Shown: piece after piece, positions 37,473 to 46,368 of the stretch | Layout: the number at the start of each line of letters is the position of its first letter | Position numbering within the stretch: the first letter of the stretch is position 1 | Assembly (NCBI GenBank): GCA_039025235.1 | Contig: JBCCOS010000002.1 | Span: 1-64,000, forward strand | Length of the DNA stretch: 64,000 bases | Direction: 5' to 3' | Source: MED-G105 sp039025235 | GTDB lineage: Bacteria > Pseudomonadota > Alphaproteobacteria > Caulobacterales > Parvularculaceae | Notes under the pieces: model-generated | The model's database searches: none | Told to the model about the DNA's origin: nothing | Seen by the model: only the letters and a program-made list of their open reading frames with translations | Program-made: the position numbers and the translations under genes

Positions 37473-37892
37473 TCAAAAGGTACGAATAAGTTTCCAACGG
37501 CCGCCCTTGAAGAGAGCCGGATGGAATTTCAATTTTCCATCAGCTGCCTCTTGCAGCACATGGCTTGCTGTCCGTGTACCGAGAACCGTGTGACGCACCG
37601 CATTGAAAGCCAGAACAACCGGGCCGACAACCGCTAACACCAAAACATAGACGAGCGATAAAACAAACCACAATGCAAGACGAGTAACGTCCAGAACGTG
37701 ATTGGCCAAAGAGATCAGGCCGCCTGATACGGCTGAATCGCGAATATCAATATCGTCCGAGAGTTGCTCACTAAGGCGGGTTAGCGATGGAATAGGCGTA
37801 TTCGCGCCAAATACGTCATCTCTGTCGCCTGCAATACCCGTTACGCCCAATTGATAGGATGAACTCACTTGCAGATTGATTGCGTCGCTCAC
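37473..37892 (-). CDS. unknown protein with one membrane segment
   Basis: A 139-residue protein if it starts at the GTG at 37892, with AAGGA eight bases upstream; a TTG at 37919 is possible. One strong hydrophobic stretch (ALWFVLSLVYVLVLAVVGPV, about residues 78-100), with a polar N-terminal half and a basic C-terminal tail (GGRWKLIRTF). No family recognised. It lies upstream of ampD on the same strand. Confidence 0.5.
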   Translation of the reverse strand: MSDAINLQVSSSYQLGVTGIAGDRDDVFGANTPIPSLTRLSEQLSDDIDIRDSAVSGGLISLANHVLDVTRLALWFVLSLVYVLVLAVVGPVVLAFNAVRHTVLGTRTASHVLQEAADGKLKFHPALFKGGRWKLIRTF

Positions 37893-38359
37893 GCGCGCTT
37901 CCTTTTTATTACTCTTCAACAGCTAACCATTGATCGGCGCCGACGTCCAGAGACCACTTGCCGCTCCGTCGAATAAACGTCCGCTGGCCGCTTCTCGATG
38001 GTCAGAGACTACGCATAATTCCTTTAAAAACCTCAACGGACCGCAAAATACCGGTTTAAAGCATTTCCAAGCCAAGTGTGTGCGGTTGGCGTTAAGGAAA
38101 TGCGTAAAAACAAAGAGTTAAAGCGTCGCCCCGACTCCAATTGAAGTGTCGACGCTTTAGAGCCCAGAAAACGGGGTTTTATCCACTGATCGTGATGCCA
38201 AAATCGCGCCAAGAAATGGGTAAAATTAGAGATATAAAACCATTCAGCAATCCCGTTGGCGGCGGAAGGGCTGTGGTATACCGAACCGACTATTGGGCGA
38301 CACAGGTCACAAGTTTAGGCCGGATTAAGAGGCAATACTATCTTGTTGCAACGCAGCAT
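37893..38359. other. intergenic region with repeat copy 3
   Basis: Holds a full two-hairpin repeat at 38057-38160; the rest (38161-38359) has no credible gene although a short frame crosses it. It is the 3' flank of the DjlA-like gene. Confidence 0.45.
38057..38160 (+). repeat. two-hairpin intergenic repeat, copy 3
   Basis: TAAAGCATTTCCAAGCCAAG and onward through GGAAATGCG, then AAAGCGTCG...GTCGACGCTTTAG. Over 90 percent of bases match copies 1 and 4 by eye. Confidence 0.87.
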
Positions 38360-39073
38360 CTAGGCTTGTTCGGCCAGAATCCTCTCATAGGCCTCATTGA
38401 CAGCCGCCATCCGCCCTTCGCCGATCTTAACGAGCGACGCAGGCAACCCCCGAGATATCAACGCGTCGGGATGATGGTTCTGCGCCAGTTTTCGATAAGC
38501 AGCCTTCACATCATTGAGACTGGCCGCCGGTTCAACGCCAAGAATGAAGTAAGGATCATCATCGCCAACACCCATATGAGCGGCTCTAATCCGGCGGGCG
38601 CAACCAGGTTTAATAGAGAATGCCTCAGCGGCACGATCCAGCAATTCCATCTCAGCCGGATGAGCAATGCCGTCAGACAAGGCAATATGGTAAAGACAGT
38701 CGAGAACATCTTCGAGGATTAATGGCTGATCCTCAAAAAGACCGGCAACTTGCGAGAGGTAATGGTCAAAGCCCGCCACGTCCTGTTGGGCGAGATCATA
38801 AATCATCCGAACTTTCCGCTCTTCCTTTTCGGGAAAATCGAAGAAATCCCTAAACGCAACAATCTCATCATCGGTAACAACACCGTCTGCCTTTGCCAAT
38901 TTAGCAGACAGCGCAATTAACGCGATTGAAAAAGTAGCTTCCTCACGTCTCGCTCGCGCTTCGGCCAAAGCCTCAAAAAGCGCACCAATGGTTGCACGGC
39001 GAGCCTTTGAGACCGCTGATTCGAGCTGATCCCAAATCGTTCTCTTCCCAGGGTCCGTTGCAACATGAGCCAT
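38360..39073 (-). CDS. DjlA-like co-chaperone (TerB plus J-domain)
   Basis: A 237-residue protein from the ATG at 39073, with AGAGG upstream. A TerB/DjlA helical domain spans residues 45-150 (SIALIALSAKLAKADGVVTD). A C-terminal J-domain (about 173-237) has the diagnostic HPD in LAQNHHPDALISRG. E. coli DjlA is membrane anchored, but this form shows no membrane segment and is probably cytoplasmic. It activates DnaK-type chaperones. Confidence 0.88.
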   Translation of the reverse strand: MAHVATDPGKRTIWDQLESAVSKARRATIGALFEALAEARARREEATFSIALIALSAKLAKADGVVTDDEIVAFRDFFDFPEKEERKVRMIYDLAQQDVAGFDHYLSQVAGLFEDQPLILEDVLDCLYHIALSDGIAHPAEMELLDRAAEAFSIKPGCARRIRAAHMGVGDDDPYFILGVEPAASLNDVKAAYRKLAQNHHPDALISRGLPASLVKIGEGRMAAVNEAYERILAEQA

Positions 39074-39508
39074 CACAACCTCTTAGAACGTCAACGACAA
39101 TGTGAAACCAAGCAGCGCAGCGTTACCTTAAATACTGGTTGTAAGTGAAGCTAGAGCAATTTTACGCATCAGGTAGAATGCGAATTGCTCTAGCTCAGTG
39201 GGGTATCGCAGTTGATTCGTCCAGATACGCCCTTGAGCACGGACCGTGCGCAATCATTGCATGTTAAGTATAAATGTCGAATTTGCTGAGCCTTTGTGTA
39301 AAAAAATGCAGTAGCAAAGTGAAGCCGAATTTCCCGCAAAGTTTTAATGACATAGTTAAAATCTGGCGCAACACTTGCGCCAACCCGATATGCTGGATGT
39401 CACATAAATGTTATCTAAGTAGTTTTAATCGTCGTTGAAGTAAGACATTTTAATGATGGTTAACTGGTTAAGAAGCATAGCGCCCCACCTTGGGGGGAAA
39501 GGCACGTC

Positions 39509-39607
39509 ATGGATGTTCTTTTGTCTGACTTGCGTGTTGTTATATCTGGGTTCATCTGCGGAGCAGGGTTTATGACCGCCGGTATGCTGATCATTCGTCT
39601 GTTTTAA
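39509..39607 (+). CDS. possible 32-residue membrane peptide
   Basis: ATG at 39509 preceded by a GGGGGGAAAGG purine tract seven bases upstream. The product has two hydrophobic stretches (VVISGFICGAGFMTAGMLII) and would span the membrane once. It ends in TAA directly at the edge of a repeat element. No family recognised. Evidence is only the ribosome site and the composition. Confidence 0.35.
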   Translation: MDVLLSDLRVVISGFICGAGFMTAGMLIIRLF

Positions 39608-39723
39608 AGTATTTCCAGCTCAAGTGGCTGCTCAAGAGGTTATTGGCCCACACGCGTGAGGAAATGCGTAAAAAATAGGCCTATAGCCGCTTAGCAATTC
39701 CATTTGAACGCGAATGGCTCTAA
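39605..39723 (+). repeat. diverged two-hairpin repeat
   Basis: TAAAGTATTTCCAGCTCAAG...GAGGAAATGCG, then a weak second hairpin ATAGCCGCTTAGCAATTCC...GCGAATGGCTCTAAA. It resembles the copy at 29872-29975 more than copies 1-4. Confidence 0.6.
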
Positions 39724-39794
39724 AATATTAACTTATTCAGTTTGAACGTTTGATGCTCAAGACCATCGGATTTTTAGTTTGAATCAATCCAATC

Positions 39795-39902
39795 CTCTAG
39801 AGCGCTTCGCGGATAAGTGTGTGCGGTTATCTGCAAAAGAAGCGCGACAAAACAACGACTTAGAGCCGCGTTCCGATTCTATAGGAACGCGAAAGGCTCT
39901 AG
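39795..39902. repeat. hybrid repeat with AGAGCCGCGTTCCGAT hairpin
   Basis: Begins CTCTAGAGCGCTTCGCGGAT and shares GTGTGTGCGGTT with the large element. It ends with the short palindrome TAGAGCCGCGTTCCGATTCT...AGGAACGCGAAAGGCTCTAG (39861-39902), the twin of the one at 22206. Confidence 0.7.
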
Positions 39903-39963
39903 ATTCAAGCTTTTGAGCGCCTGAGCGGACCTTATACTGATCTAATGCGATCGTCCGGCACTC

Positions 39964-40067
39964 TAAAGCATTTCCAAGCCAAGTGTGTGCGGTTGGCGTT
40001 AAGGAAATGCGTAAAAACAAAGACTTAAAGCGTCATCCCGATTCCAATCGAAGTGTCGACGCTTTAG
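39964..40067 (+). repeat. two-hairpin intergenic repeat, copy 4
   Basis: Nearly identical to copy 3 (38057-38160), differing at a handful of bases in the loop of the second hairpin (ATTCCAATCGAAG). Confidence 0.87.
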
Positions 40068-40149
40068 ACAACGCACCAATAATTATCGCCGTGCAGCGAT
40101 TGAAAAATCAGGCCATTGAACAAGTTTTGAATGTTCGTTCTGAGTTTGA

Positions 40150-42795
40150 TCAAACATCATAGGCGAGAATCGGTGACAGCCAACGCTCTGTCTCTTCAAC
40201 ACTCATATTCTTTCGCTCGGCGTAGTCCGTGACTTGGTCTTTCGCAATCTGACCGACGCCGAAGTAAACGGATTCAGGGTGTGAAAAGTAAAGTCCTGAT
40301 ACGGATGCAGGCGGCGTCATCGCATAACTCTCAGTAAGCGCCATTCCTGCATTCTCTTCAGCTGACAGAAGGTCGAAAATTGTCCTCTTCTCAGTATGGT
40401 CCGGTTGAGCAGGATACCCAGGGGCAGGTCGAATCCCTTGGTATTTCTCCGCAATTAGTTCCTCCGGAGACAACGCCTCATCTTTCACATAGCCCCAATG
40501 TTCTCGTCGCACCTCGGCATGGAGACATTCTGCAAAAGCTTCTGCGAACCGGTCGGCGAGCGCCTTTGACATGATTGAGGCATAGTTATCATTCGCCTTG
40601 TCATAATTCTCTGCCAAAGCTTCTTCACCGTGCCCCGCTGTAACGGCAAAGGCGCCGATATAATCGGTCTTTCCACTGCTCCGTGGTGCGACAAAGTCTG
40701 AAATACAAAAATTTGAGTTGCCAGAACGCTTTTCGATTTGTTGACGTAATCCGTGAAAACGCGCGAGCTCAACCTCCCGCGTTTCATCGGTATATAAAAT
40801 AATATCATCGCCGTCGGAATTTGCGGCCCAAAACCCACATACGCCGTGAGCGGTTAAGTATTTTTTCTCAATAATCTCAGCAAGCATCTCTCTCGCATCA
40901 GCATAAAGTGACCGGGCTGGCTCCCCAACGATTTCATCATCAAGAATTTGCGGAAATCGGCCAGCCAATTCCCATGAAGCAAAAAACGGTGTCCAATCGA
41001 TATAATCGGACAGCGTCGCTAGCGAATAATCACGAATAGTCTTTACCCCTAGGCAACTAGGTTTTGGTGGCTCGTAGGCGGACCAGTCAAGCTTTGGCGC
41101 ATTATCACGCGCTGCACTGATTGAAACGCGGGGGCTCTTCTCGCGGCCTTTTGCATGACGCTCGCGAATGCGATCATATTCAGTATTGATATCATCTAGA
41201 TACGCACCGCGTTTTTCGTCTGAAACCAACGAACTGGCGACGCCAACAGCGCGACTGGCATCGGTCACGTAGACAACGCCATTATCATAATTGGGCGCGA
41301 TTTTGACAGCCGTATGGGTCCGGCTTGTCGTTGCGCCACCAATAAGCAACGGCGCTTCAAAGCCCTCACGCTTCATCTCGGCCGCGACATGGCGCATTTC
41401 ATCAAGGCTCGGCGTAATCAAACCTGACAAACCAATAATATCAACGTTGTGTTTTTTTGCTTCCGCCAAGATTTGGTTCGCAGGCACCATAACGCCGAGA
41501 TCAATAACCTCATAGTTATTACACTGAAGAACAACCCCAACGATATTCTTACCGATGTCATGCACGTCACCTTTGACGGTAGCCATCAGAATTTTACCAG
41601 CGGCCTGCCCCTGGTCGAGACCTGCTTCTTCTTTTTCTTTCTCCATAAATGGCGTGAGATGAGCCACCGCTTGCTTCATGACACGGGCCGACTTCACAAC
41701 CTGCGGCAGGAACATTTTACCCGCCCCAAAAAGGTCACCCACAATGTTCATACCATCCATGAGAGGGCCTTCAATAACATAAAGCGGACGACCGAGCTTT
41801 TGGCGCGCCTCCTCAGTATCATCGATAATATGATCTGTAATACCCTTAATCAGAGCATGCTGCAGACGCTCCTCAACGCTCCCCTCCCGCCATGCCGCTT
41901 CGGCGGTTTCTTCGACCTTTGCTGTTCCTTTGAAATCGTCTGCAATATCGAGCAATCGTTCTGTTGCATCAGGCCGGCGATTTAAGATGACATCTTCAAC
42001 CGGATCGCGAAGTTCAAGTGGAATGTCGTCATAGATGGCAAGCTGACCAGCGTTGACAATGCCCATATCCATCCCAGCACGGATGGCATGATACAGAAAC
42101 ACAGAGTGCATTGCCTCACGGACGGGGTTATTCCCGCGAAATGAAAACGAAATATTTGAAACACCGCCGGACACGCGCGCACCGGGGAGGTTTTCTTTAA
42201 TATATTTGGTGGCATCGATAAAATCGATTGCATAGTTGTTATGTTCTTCAATCCCCGTCGCGACAGCGAAAATATTGGGATCGAAGATAATATCGCTCGC
42301 TGGAAACCCCAATTTCTCGGTAAGAAGTCTATAGGATCGGGTACAAATCTCGATCTTGCGGGCTGCCGTATCCGCCTGCCCTTCCTCGTCAAACGCCATT
42401 ACGACCACAGCCGCGCCATAACGCATGACCGAACGCGCTTGCTTGAAAAAGGAGGCCTCACCTTCCTTTAGAGAAATTGAATTGACAATGGCCTTGCCTT
42501 GGACATTTTTAAGCCCTTCCTCAATCACTTCCCACTTAGAAGAATCGATCATCAATGGTACGCGCGCGATGTCTGGCTCAGAAGCAACAAGGCGTAAGAA
42601 GCGCTGCATCGCGGCAACACCATCAAGCAACCCTTCGTCCATATTGACGTCGATAATCTGCGCACCGTTCTCGACTTGCTGGCGCGCAACAGCAAGCGCC
42701 TCATCGTAGAGATCCTCTTTAATGAGCCGACGGAACTTTGCGGATCCAGTGACGTTCGTCCGCTCACCAATATTTATGAAGCTTGCATCACTCAT
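40150..42795 (-). CDS. metH: cobalamin-dependent methionine synthase lacking the homocysteine domain
   Basis: An 881-residue protein that starts at the pterin-binding domain (FINIGERTNVTGSAKFRRLI, residues 5-24) and continues with the cobalamin module (KGDVHDIGKNIVGVVLQCNN; the His of DxHxxG binds cobalt) and the C-terminal AdoMet reactivation domain (RPAPGYPAQPDHTEK). The N-terminal homocysteine-methyltransferase domain of about 330 residues seen in E. coli MetH is absent. In several alphaproteobacteria it is a separate protein; none is present within this window. It overlaps metF by four bases (ATGA). Confidence 0.95.
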   Translation of the reverse strand: MSDASFINIGERTNVTGSAKFRRLIKEDLYDEALAVARQQVENGAQIIDVNMDEGLLDGVAAMQRFLRLVASEPDIARVPLMIDSSKWEVIEEGLKNVQGKAIVNSISLKEGEASFFKQARSVMRYGAAVVVMAFDEEGQADTAARKIEICTRSYRLLTEKLGFPASDIIFDPNIFAVATGIEEHNNYAIDFIDATKYIKENLPGARVSGGVSNISFSFRGNNPVREAMHSVFLYHAIRAGMDMGIVNAGQLAIYDDIPLELRDPVEDVILNRRPDATERLLDIADDFKGTAKVEETAEAAWREGSVEERLQHALIKGITDHIIDDTEEARQKLGRPLYVIEGPLMDGMNIVGDLFGAGKMFLPQVVKSARVMKQAVAHLTPFMEKEKEEAGLDQGQAAGKILMATVKGDVHDIGKNIVGVVLQCNNYEVIDLGVMVPANQILAEAKKHNVDIIGLSGLITPSLDEMRHVAAEMKREGFEAPLLIGGATTSRTHTAVKIAPNYDNGVVYVTDASRAVGVASSLVSDEKRGAYLDDINTEYDRIRERHAKGREKSPRVSISAARDNAPKLDWSAYEPPKPSCLGVKTIRDYSLATLSDYIDWTPFFASWELAGRFPQILDDEIVGEPARSLYADAREMLAEIIEKKYLTAHGVCGFWAANSDGDDIILYTDETREVELARFHGLRQQIEKRSGNSNFCISDFVAPRSSGKTDYIGAFAVTAGHGEEALAENYDKANDNYASIMSKALADRFAEAFAECLHAEVRREHWGYVKDEALSPEELIAEKYQGIRPAPGYPAQPDHTEKRTIFDLLSAEENAGMALTESYAMTPPASVSGLYFSHPESVYFGVGQIAKDQVTDYAERKNMSVEETERWLSPILAYDV

Positions 42796-43760
42796 GCGGC
42801 AGTCGTGGTTTGCGCTTGCGATACACCGCCGCCACTTAGTGGTTTTTGTTGCGCCTGTTGCGTGTTGGTTTCGGACGCTGCCTCAAGCCCGTCTCGCTTG
42901 ATTGGACGAATGCCCAACATATGGCACAGGGCATAAGCAAGATTGTCTCGGTTCAGCGTATAAAAGTGAAAATGCTTAACGTCATGCTCCGCTAGGTCGA
43001 GACACTGCTCTGCAGCAACCGTTGCCGCAACAAGCTGCCGCGTACCCGGATCATCATCAAGGTCTTGAAAGAGTTTTACAAGACGGCCCGGTAATGTCGT
43101 TCCGCAAGTATCGGCCATGCGCCTTACGCCAGCAAAATTAGTTACTGGCATTACACCCGGCACGATAGGGATATCAATGCCTGCGGCTCGAACGGCATCA
43201 ACATATCTTAGATATACTGAATTATCATAGAAGAATTGGGTAATTGCCCGGGTTGCACCCGCATCGACCTTTCGTTTCAACATCTCAATATCAGCCGACA
43301 AGGAAGGCGAATCCGGATGCTTTTCCGGATAACATCCAACGGTTATTTCGAATGGGGCAATTTTCCTTGCGCCTTCCGCAAGCTCCGCCGCATTGGCATA
43401 GCCGTTGGGGTGCGGCGTATAGCGTTCGCCGGGCCCACCTGGCGGATCACCACGTAGAGCGACAATGTGTTTAACCCCTGCTGCCCAGTAATCCCTCAAG
43501 ACACTATCGACTTCATCGCGTGTCGCGGCAACACAGGTCAGATGTGCGGCTACCGGCAATCCGACCTCGCGCACAATCCGCTCAACCGTTTCATGCGTCC
43601 GCGAACGGGTTGATCCCCCTGCACCATAAGTCACCGAAAAGAATCGTGGCGCTAACGGCTCCAGCTTCTCAACGGCCGCCCATAGCTTTTCCTTCATGGC
43701 CTCATTTTTGGGTGGAAAAAACTCAAATGAAACACTCAAGTCCGACATATTACGCCTCAT
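42792..43760 (-). CDS. metF: 5,10-methylenetetrahydrofolate reductase
   Basis: A 322-residue FAD enzyme that makes 5-methyl-THF for methionine synthase. Typical blocks: VSFEFFPPKNEAMKEKLW at the start, VTYGAGGSTRSRTHE, HLTCVAATRDEVD, LRGDPPGG, and FFYDNSVYLRYVD. The start could be the ATG at 43748 (MSDLSVSFEFF). The C-terminal tail (EAASETNTQQAQQKPLSGGG) is extra and polar. Second gene of a regulator-metF-metH operon. Confidence 0.95.
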   Translation of the reverse strand: MRRNMSDLSVSFEFFPPKNEAMKEKLWAAVEKLEPLAPRFFSVTYGAGGSTRSRTHETVERIVREVGLPVAAHLTCVAATRDEVDSVLRDYWAAGVKHIVALRGDPPGGPGERYTPHPNGYANAAELAEGARKIAPFEITVGCYPEKHPDSPSLSADIEMLKRKVDAGATRAITQFFYDNSVYLRYVDAVRAAGIDIPIVPGVMPVTNFAGVRRMADTCGTTLPGRLVKLFQDLDDDPGTRQLVAATVAAEQCLDLAEHDVKHFHFYTLNRDNLAYALCHMLGIRPIKRDGLEAASETNTQQAQQKPLSGGGVSQAQTTTAA

Positions 43761-43772
43761 CTTTCATCCGTA

Positions 43773-44831
43773 TCAGGCGGATTTACGAATAGTGTGGATA
43801 TTTTTTGAAATAGGCTCTTGCAAACGGCATAACCAAATTTTTACGGTCAGTGCAGAAGATACACCCTGTTTCTTGCTATGGGAGGCGCTTGCTACTGCGT
43901 CATGCTGTGGCGCTAATGCCGCGGTTTGCTCAACGCGCAACCCAACGCGACGACACCAATCTTTTACCTCTTCATCGGCGAAACCAAGACGCCTATGGGC
44001 ATGTTCATCGCGCAAGAATTCTAAATCGTGCGGTGCGAAATCTGAGATCAACAGAACGCCGTCATCGGTTAATAACCGGGCCGCTTCACGCACCGCCGCT
44101 TCCGGCTCTGCCAAGAAATGCAAGACCTGATGGATACAAACGACATCGGCAAACGCATCTTCCAAAGGGAGGGAAAAAATATCACCTAGTCGCACCTGGG
44201 CATTGGTAATCTTTTCTTTTTCAAGATTGGCTCGCGCCATGCTCAACATTTCATGGGACACATCGAAGCCATAGCCGACTTTATAATACTGCGAAAACAC
44301 TGACAACATACGGCCAGCGCCGGTGCCAAGATCAACAAAGACGCGCGCGGTTTCTTCGCCCAACATCTTAAGCATGCGCGCTTCAATTTCCGCTTCAGGA
44401 ATATGCAGGCCACGGACGCGATCCCAATCCGCAGCATTCGCTTTAAAATATGCCGCAGCTGCGGCGGAACGCGCATCGCGGCTTTGGTCGAAGCGATCCC
44501 GATCTCGGGCCAAAATTCGGTCATCTGAGTGGACAAGGTGATCAATAGCGCCTGTCAGCGCGGCAAATGCCGGGTTCTGTTCAGGGGCAACCGCACGGTA
44601 AAAAATCCATGCCCCTTCCCGATGTCGTTCCACAAGCCCCGCTTCAGCCAGAATTTTGAGGTGGCGACTGACACGTGGTTGGCTTTGACAGAGAATTTGT
44701 GTGAGTTCGGTGACCGTCAATTCGCCAAGTCGCAGAAGCGCGACGATCCGCAACCGAGTTTCCTCGCCAATCGCTCGGAACACATTGAGCGTCACGTCCA
44801 AAGACATATCGAGAAGCTTATCCTTTGGCAT
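43773..44831 (-). CDS. ArsR-type regulator fused to a SAM-dependent methyltransferase
   Basis: A 352-residue protein from the ATG at 44831; a TTG at 44852 is open too. Winged-helix ArsR domain at residues 10-95 (NVFRAIGEETRLRIVALLRL, then QPRVSRHLKILAEAGLVERH). Class I methyltransferase domain from about 140, with the SAM motif VDLGTGAGRMLSVF. No metal-binding cysteine pair is seen, so it probably senses SAM or SAH, as SahR-like regulators of the methionine cycle do. First gene of the metF-metH operon. Confidence 0.88.
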   Translation of the reverse strand: MPKDKLLDMSLDVTLNVFRAIGEETRLRIVALLRLGELTVTELTQILCQSQPRVSRHLKILAEAGLVERHREGAWIFYRAVAPEQNPAFAALTGAIDHLVHSDDRILARDRDRFDQSRDARSAAAAAYFKANAADWDRVRGLHIPEAEIEARMLKMLGEETARVFVDLGTGAGRMLSVFSQYYKVGYGFDVSHEMLSMARANLEKEKITNAQVRLGDIFSLPLEDAFADVVCIHQVLHFLAEPEAAVREAARLLTDDGVLLISDFAPHDLEFLRDEHAHRRLGFADEEVKDWCRRVGLRVEQTAALAPQHDAVASASHSKKQGVSSALTVKIWLCRLQEPISKNIHTIRKSA

Positions 44832-45351
44832 GTCGAGGATCGTACCTTTCAAGATCGACAGAGGGATATCACACCAACCAATTCAAATTTTCTTTAAAGA
44901 CATAAAGATATCCTTATATCCGTAGTGTCGAGGGGTGTATAGAGCGCAAAGTGACCTGATTTGCAAAAAGGCGGGCAAAAATGCGTTGCTCATGATCGAA
45001 CTTCAGGAAGCACTGCTAACAGATGCTATCGATAAAAGGCTTGTTTTCCAGAATATACGAACGAGTAGGCCTTAAAGTCGTTTTATCTCACATGGAATCG
45101 TTAAACCGTTGATTCTGACAATTTTAGGCGTCTCCCGACGTGTGGACCGGTCGCCACATGCGCTGGAAATCCTCTAAATCATTGAAAGTAATTCACACAG
45201 ACGCTGAATTTGCGATTATGAATATTTTGAAAACGTGATGGAAATAACGTTCGGGTCGAGATTCAACCGAGGGCTTGAGCTTTGCGTCATCAATGATGTC
45301 TTTAACCGAAGTAGTGAGCGGTCAACCAAGCCCCTGGAGTGACGACTGGAA
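44832..45351. other. divergent region regulator-metF-metH / mlaA
   Basis: 520 bases without a supported gene. It holds the operator-like palindrome at 44902. No SAM-II or cobalamin riboswitch motif could be recognised by eye. Confidence 0.4.
44902..44917. promoter_or_regulatory. candidate operator of the ArsR-methyltransferase regulator
   Basis: ATAAAGATATCCTTAT, a 16-base near-perfect palindrome with one mismatched pair, about 70 bases before the regulator start. It resembles the AAAGATATC-type sites I recall for SahR-like regulators; the match is from memory. Confidence 0.5.
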
Positions 45352-46368
45352 ATGTTAACCTTGCCAGCATCGCCGATCATTCGCACTTGTGCGCAGCCCC
45401 CCCGTGAACTGGGTCGCCAACGTGAACTGGGTCGCCAACGTGGACTGAGTCGCCAACGTGGACTGGGTCAATTGAGAAACGCTGGCGTTTTGCATAGCTC
45501 AGATCTTCTCCCCTCAGCGATCAAAATTACAAAGATCGCATGCGGCTTTATCGTCGCAATTATCTTTTCAATTTCGACGGCGGTTGCCCAGGAATCACCA
45601 TTGGTTATTACACAGGACGCCGAACCAGAGATCGTTGAACGCTCAATTGAGGACGGTTCTAAAGCGTCGCCGACAGATGGTAAGCGCACCAATGACGAGG
45701 ACCCCTGGGAAGGGTTTAATCGCGAACTCTTCAAAGTTCATACTGTGATCGATGACAATCTCGTCGTTCCCCTTGCAAAGGGATATAGGGCTGTCACTCC
45801 CCAAAAAGGGCGGCGTGGTATACGCCGCTTCCTCGCAAATTTCCGCGCGCCAGGCGTGTTCATAAACGACCTTCTGCAAGGGGAATTTATGCGGGCACAA
45901 CGCACCGCAACGCGATTCTTTGTGAATTCAACAATCGGCTTTGGCGGCTTTGCCGATCCAGCCTTGCAAATAGGCATTGATGCACATACGGAGGACTTTG
46001 GTCAGACGCTTGGGGTTTGGGGAATTGATTCAGGACCTTACATCTTCCTTCCCTTTTTCGGTCCAAGCACGGCACGCGATTCCCTGGGGGCTGGCGCTCA
46101 GATTTTTCTCGATCCCCTATTCTATATTCGAACGCCGCCGGCAAACGCCTTTCGATTTACAAGAGCAAGCGTAGGCGGCGTTGCCGCGCGCGAAAATGTC
46201 ATCGAACCTTTGGAAGAAATCAGAAACAACTCCCTCGATTATTATGCGGCGTTCCGAAGCTTTTATCTCCAAACCCGAAAACGCGACATTTTAAACGGTC
46301 AAACCGATTTCGAATCATTTGTCGGCGACGATGAATTTGATGAGCTTGACGAATTCAATGACGAGTGA
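45352..46368 (+). CDS. mlaA: MlaA/VacJ family lipid-transport protein
   Basis: A 338-residue protein. After an unusual repeat-coded N-terminus (residues 18-42, ELGRQ-type repeat) comes a hydrophobic export segment (IACGFIVAIIFSISTAVAQ) without a lipobox cysteine, then the MlaA domain: DPWEGFNRELFKVHTVIDD, VFINDLLQGEF, TRFFVNSTIGFGGFADPA, EDFGQTLGVWGI, GPYIFLPFFGPS. MlaA removes mislocalised phospholipid from the outer leaflet of the outer membrane. It may start later than marked: the repeat-coded stretch may not be translated. Confidence 0.88.
   Translation: MLTLPASPIIRTCAQPPRELGRQRELGRQRGLSRQRGLGQLRNAGVLHSSDLLPSAIKITKIACGFIVAIIFSISTAVAQESPLVITQDAEPEIVERSIEDGSKASPTDGKRTNDEDPWEGFNRELFKVHTVIDDNLVVPLAKGYRAVTPQKGRRGIRRFLANFRAPGVFINDLLQGEFMRAQRTATRFFVNSTIGFGGFADPALQIGIDAHTEDFGQTLGVWGIDSGPYIFLPFFGPSTARDSLGAGAQIFLDPLFYIRTPPANAFRFTRASVGGVAARENVIEPLEEIRNNSLDYYAAFRSFYLQTRKRDILNGQTDFESFVGDDEFDELDEFNDE
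45410..45475. repeat. 18-base tandem repeat at the mlaA 5' end
   Basis: GAACTGGGTCGCCAACGT repeated about 3.5 times with drift to GGACTGAGTCGCCAACGT. In frame it encodes (R)ELGRQ / GLSRQ; 18 is a multiple of three. Confidence 0.8.

Larger units (their letters stand above)
39074..40149. other. long non-coding region with several repeats
   Basis: About 1.1 kb. It holds a palindrome at 39149-39195 (AGCTAGAGCAATT...AATTGCTCTAGCT), a possible 32-codon gene at 39509, and three successive members of the repeat family (39605-39723, 39795-39902, 39964-40067). This is the densest patch of the repeat in the window. Confidence 0.5.

Noticed and set aside
38506..39195. Possible tRNA or small RNA next to the DjlA-like gene
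   Set aside because: The palindrome at 39149-39195 is a simple hairpin; no cloverleaf or anticodon loop can be drawn.
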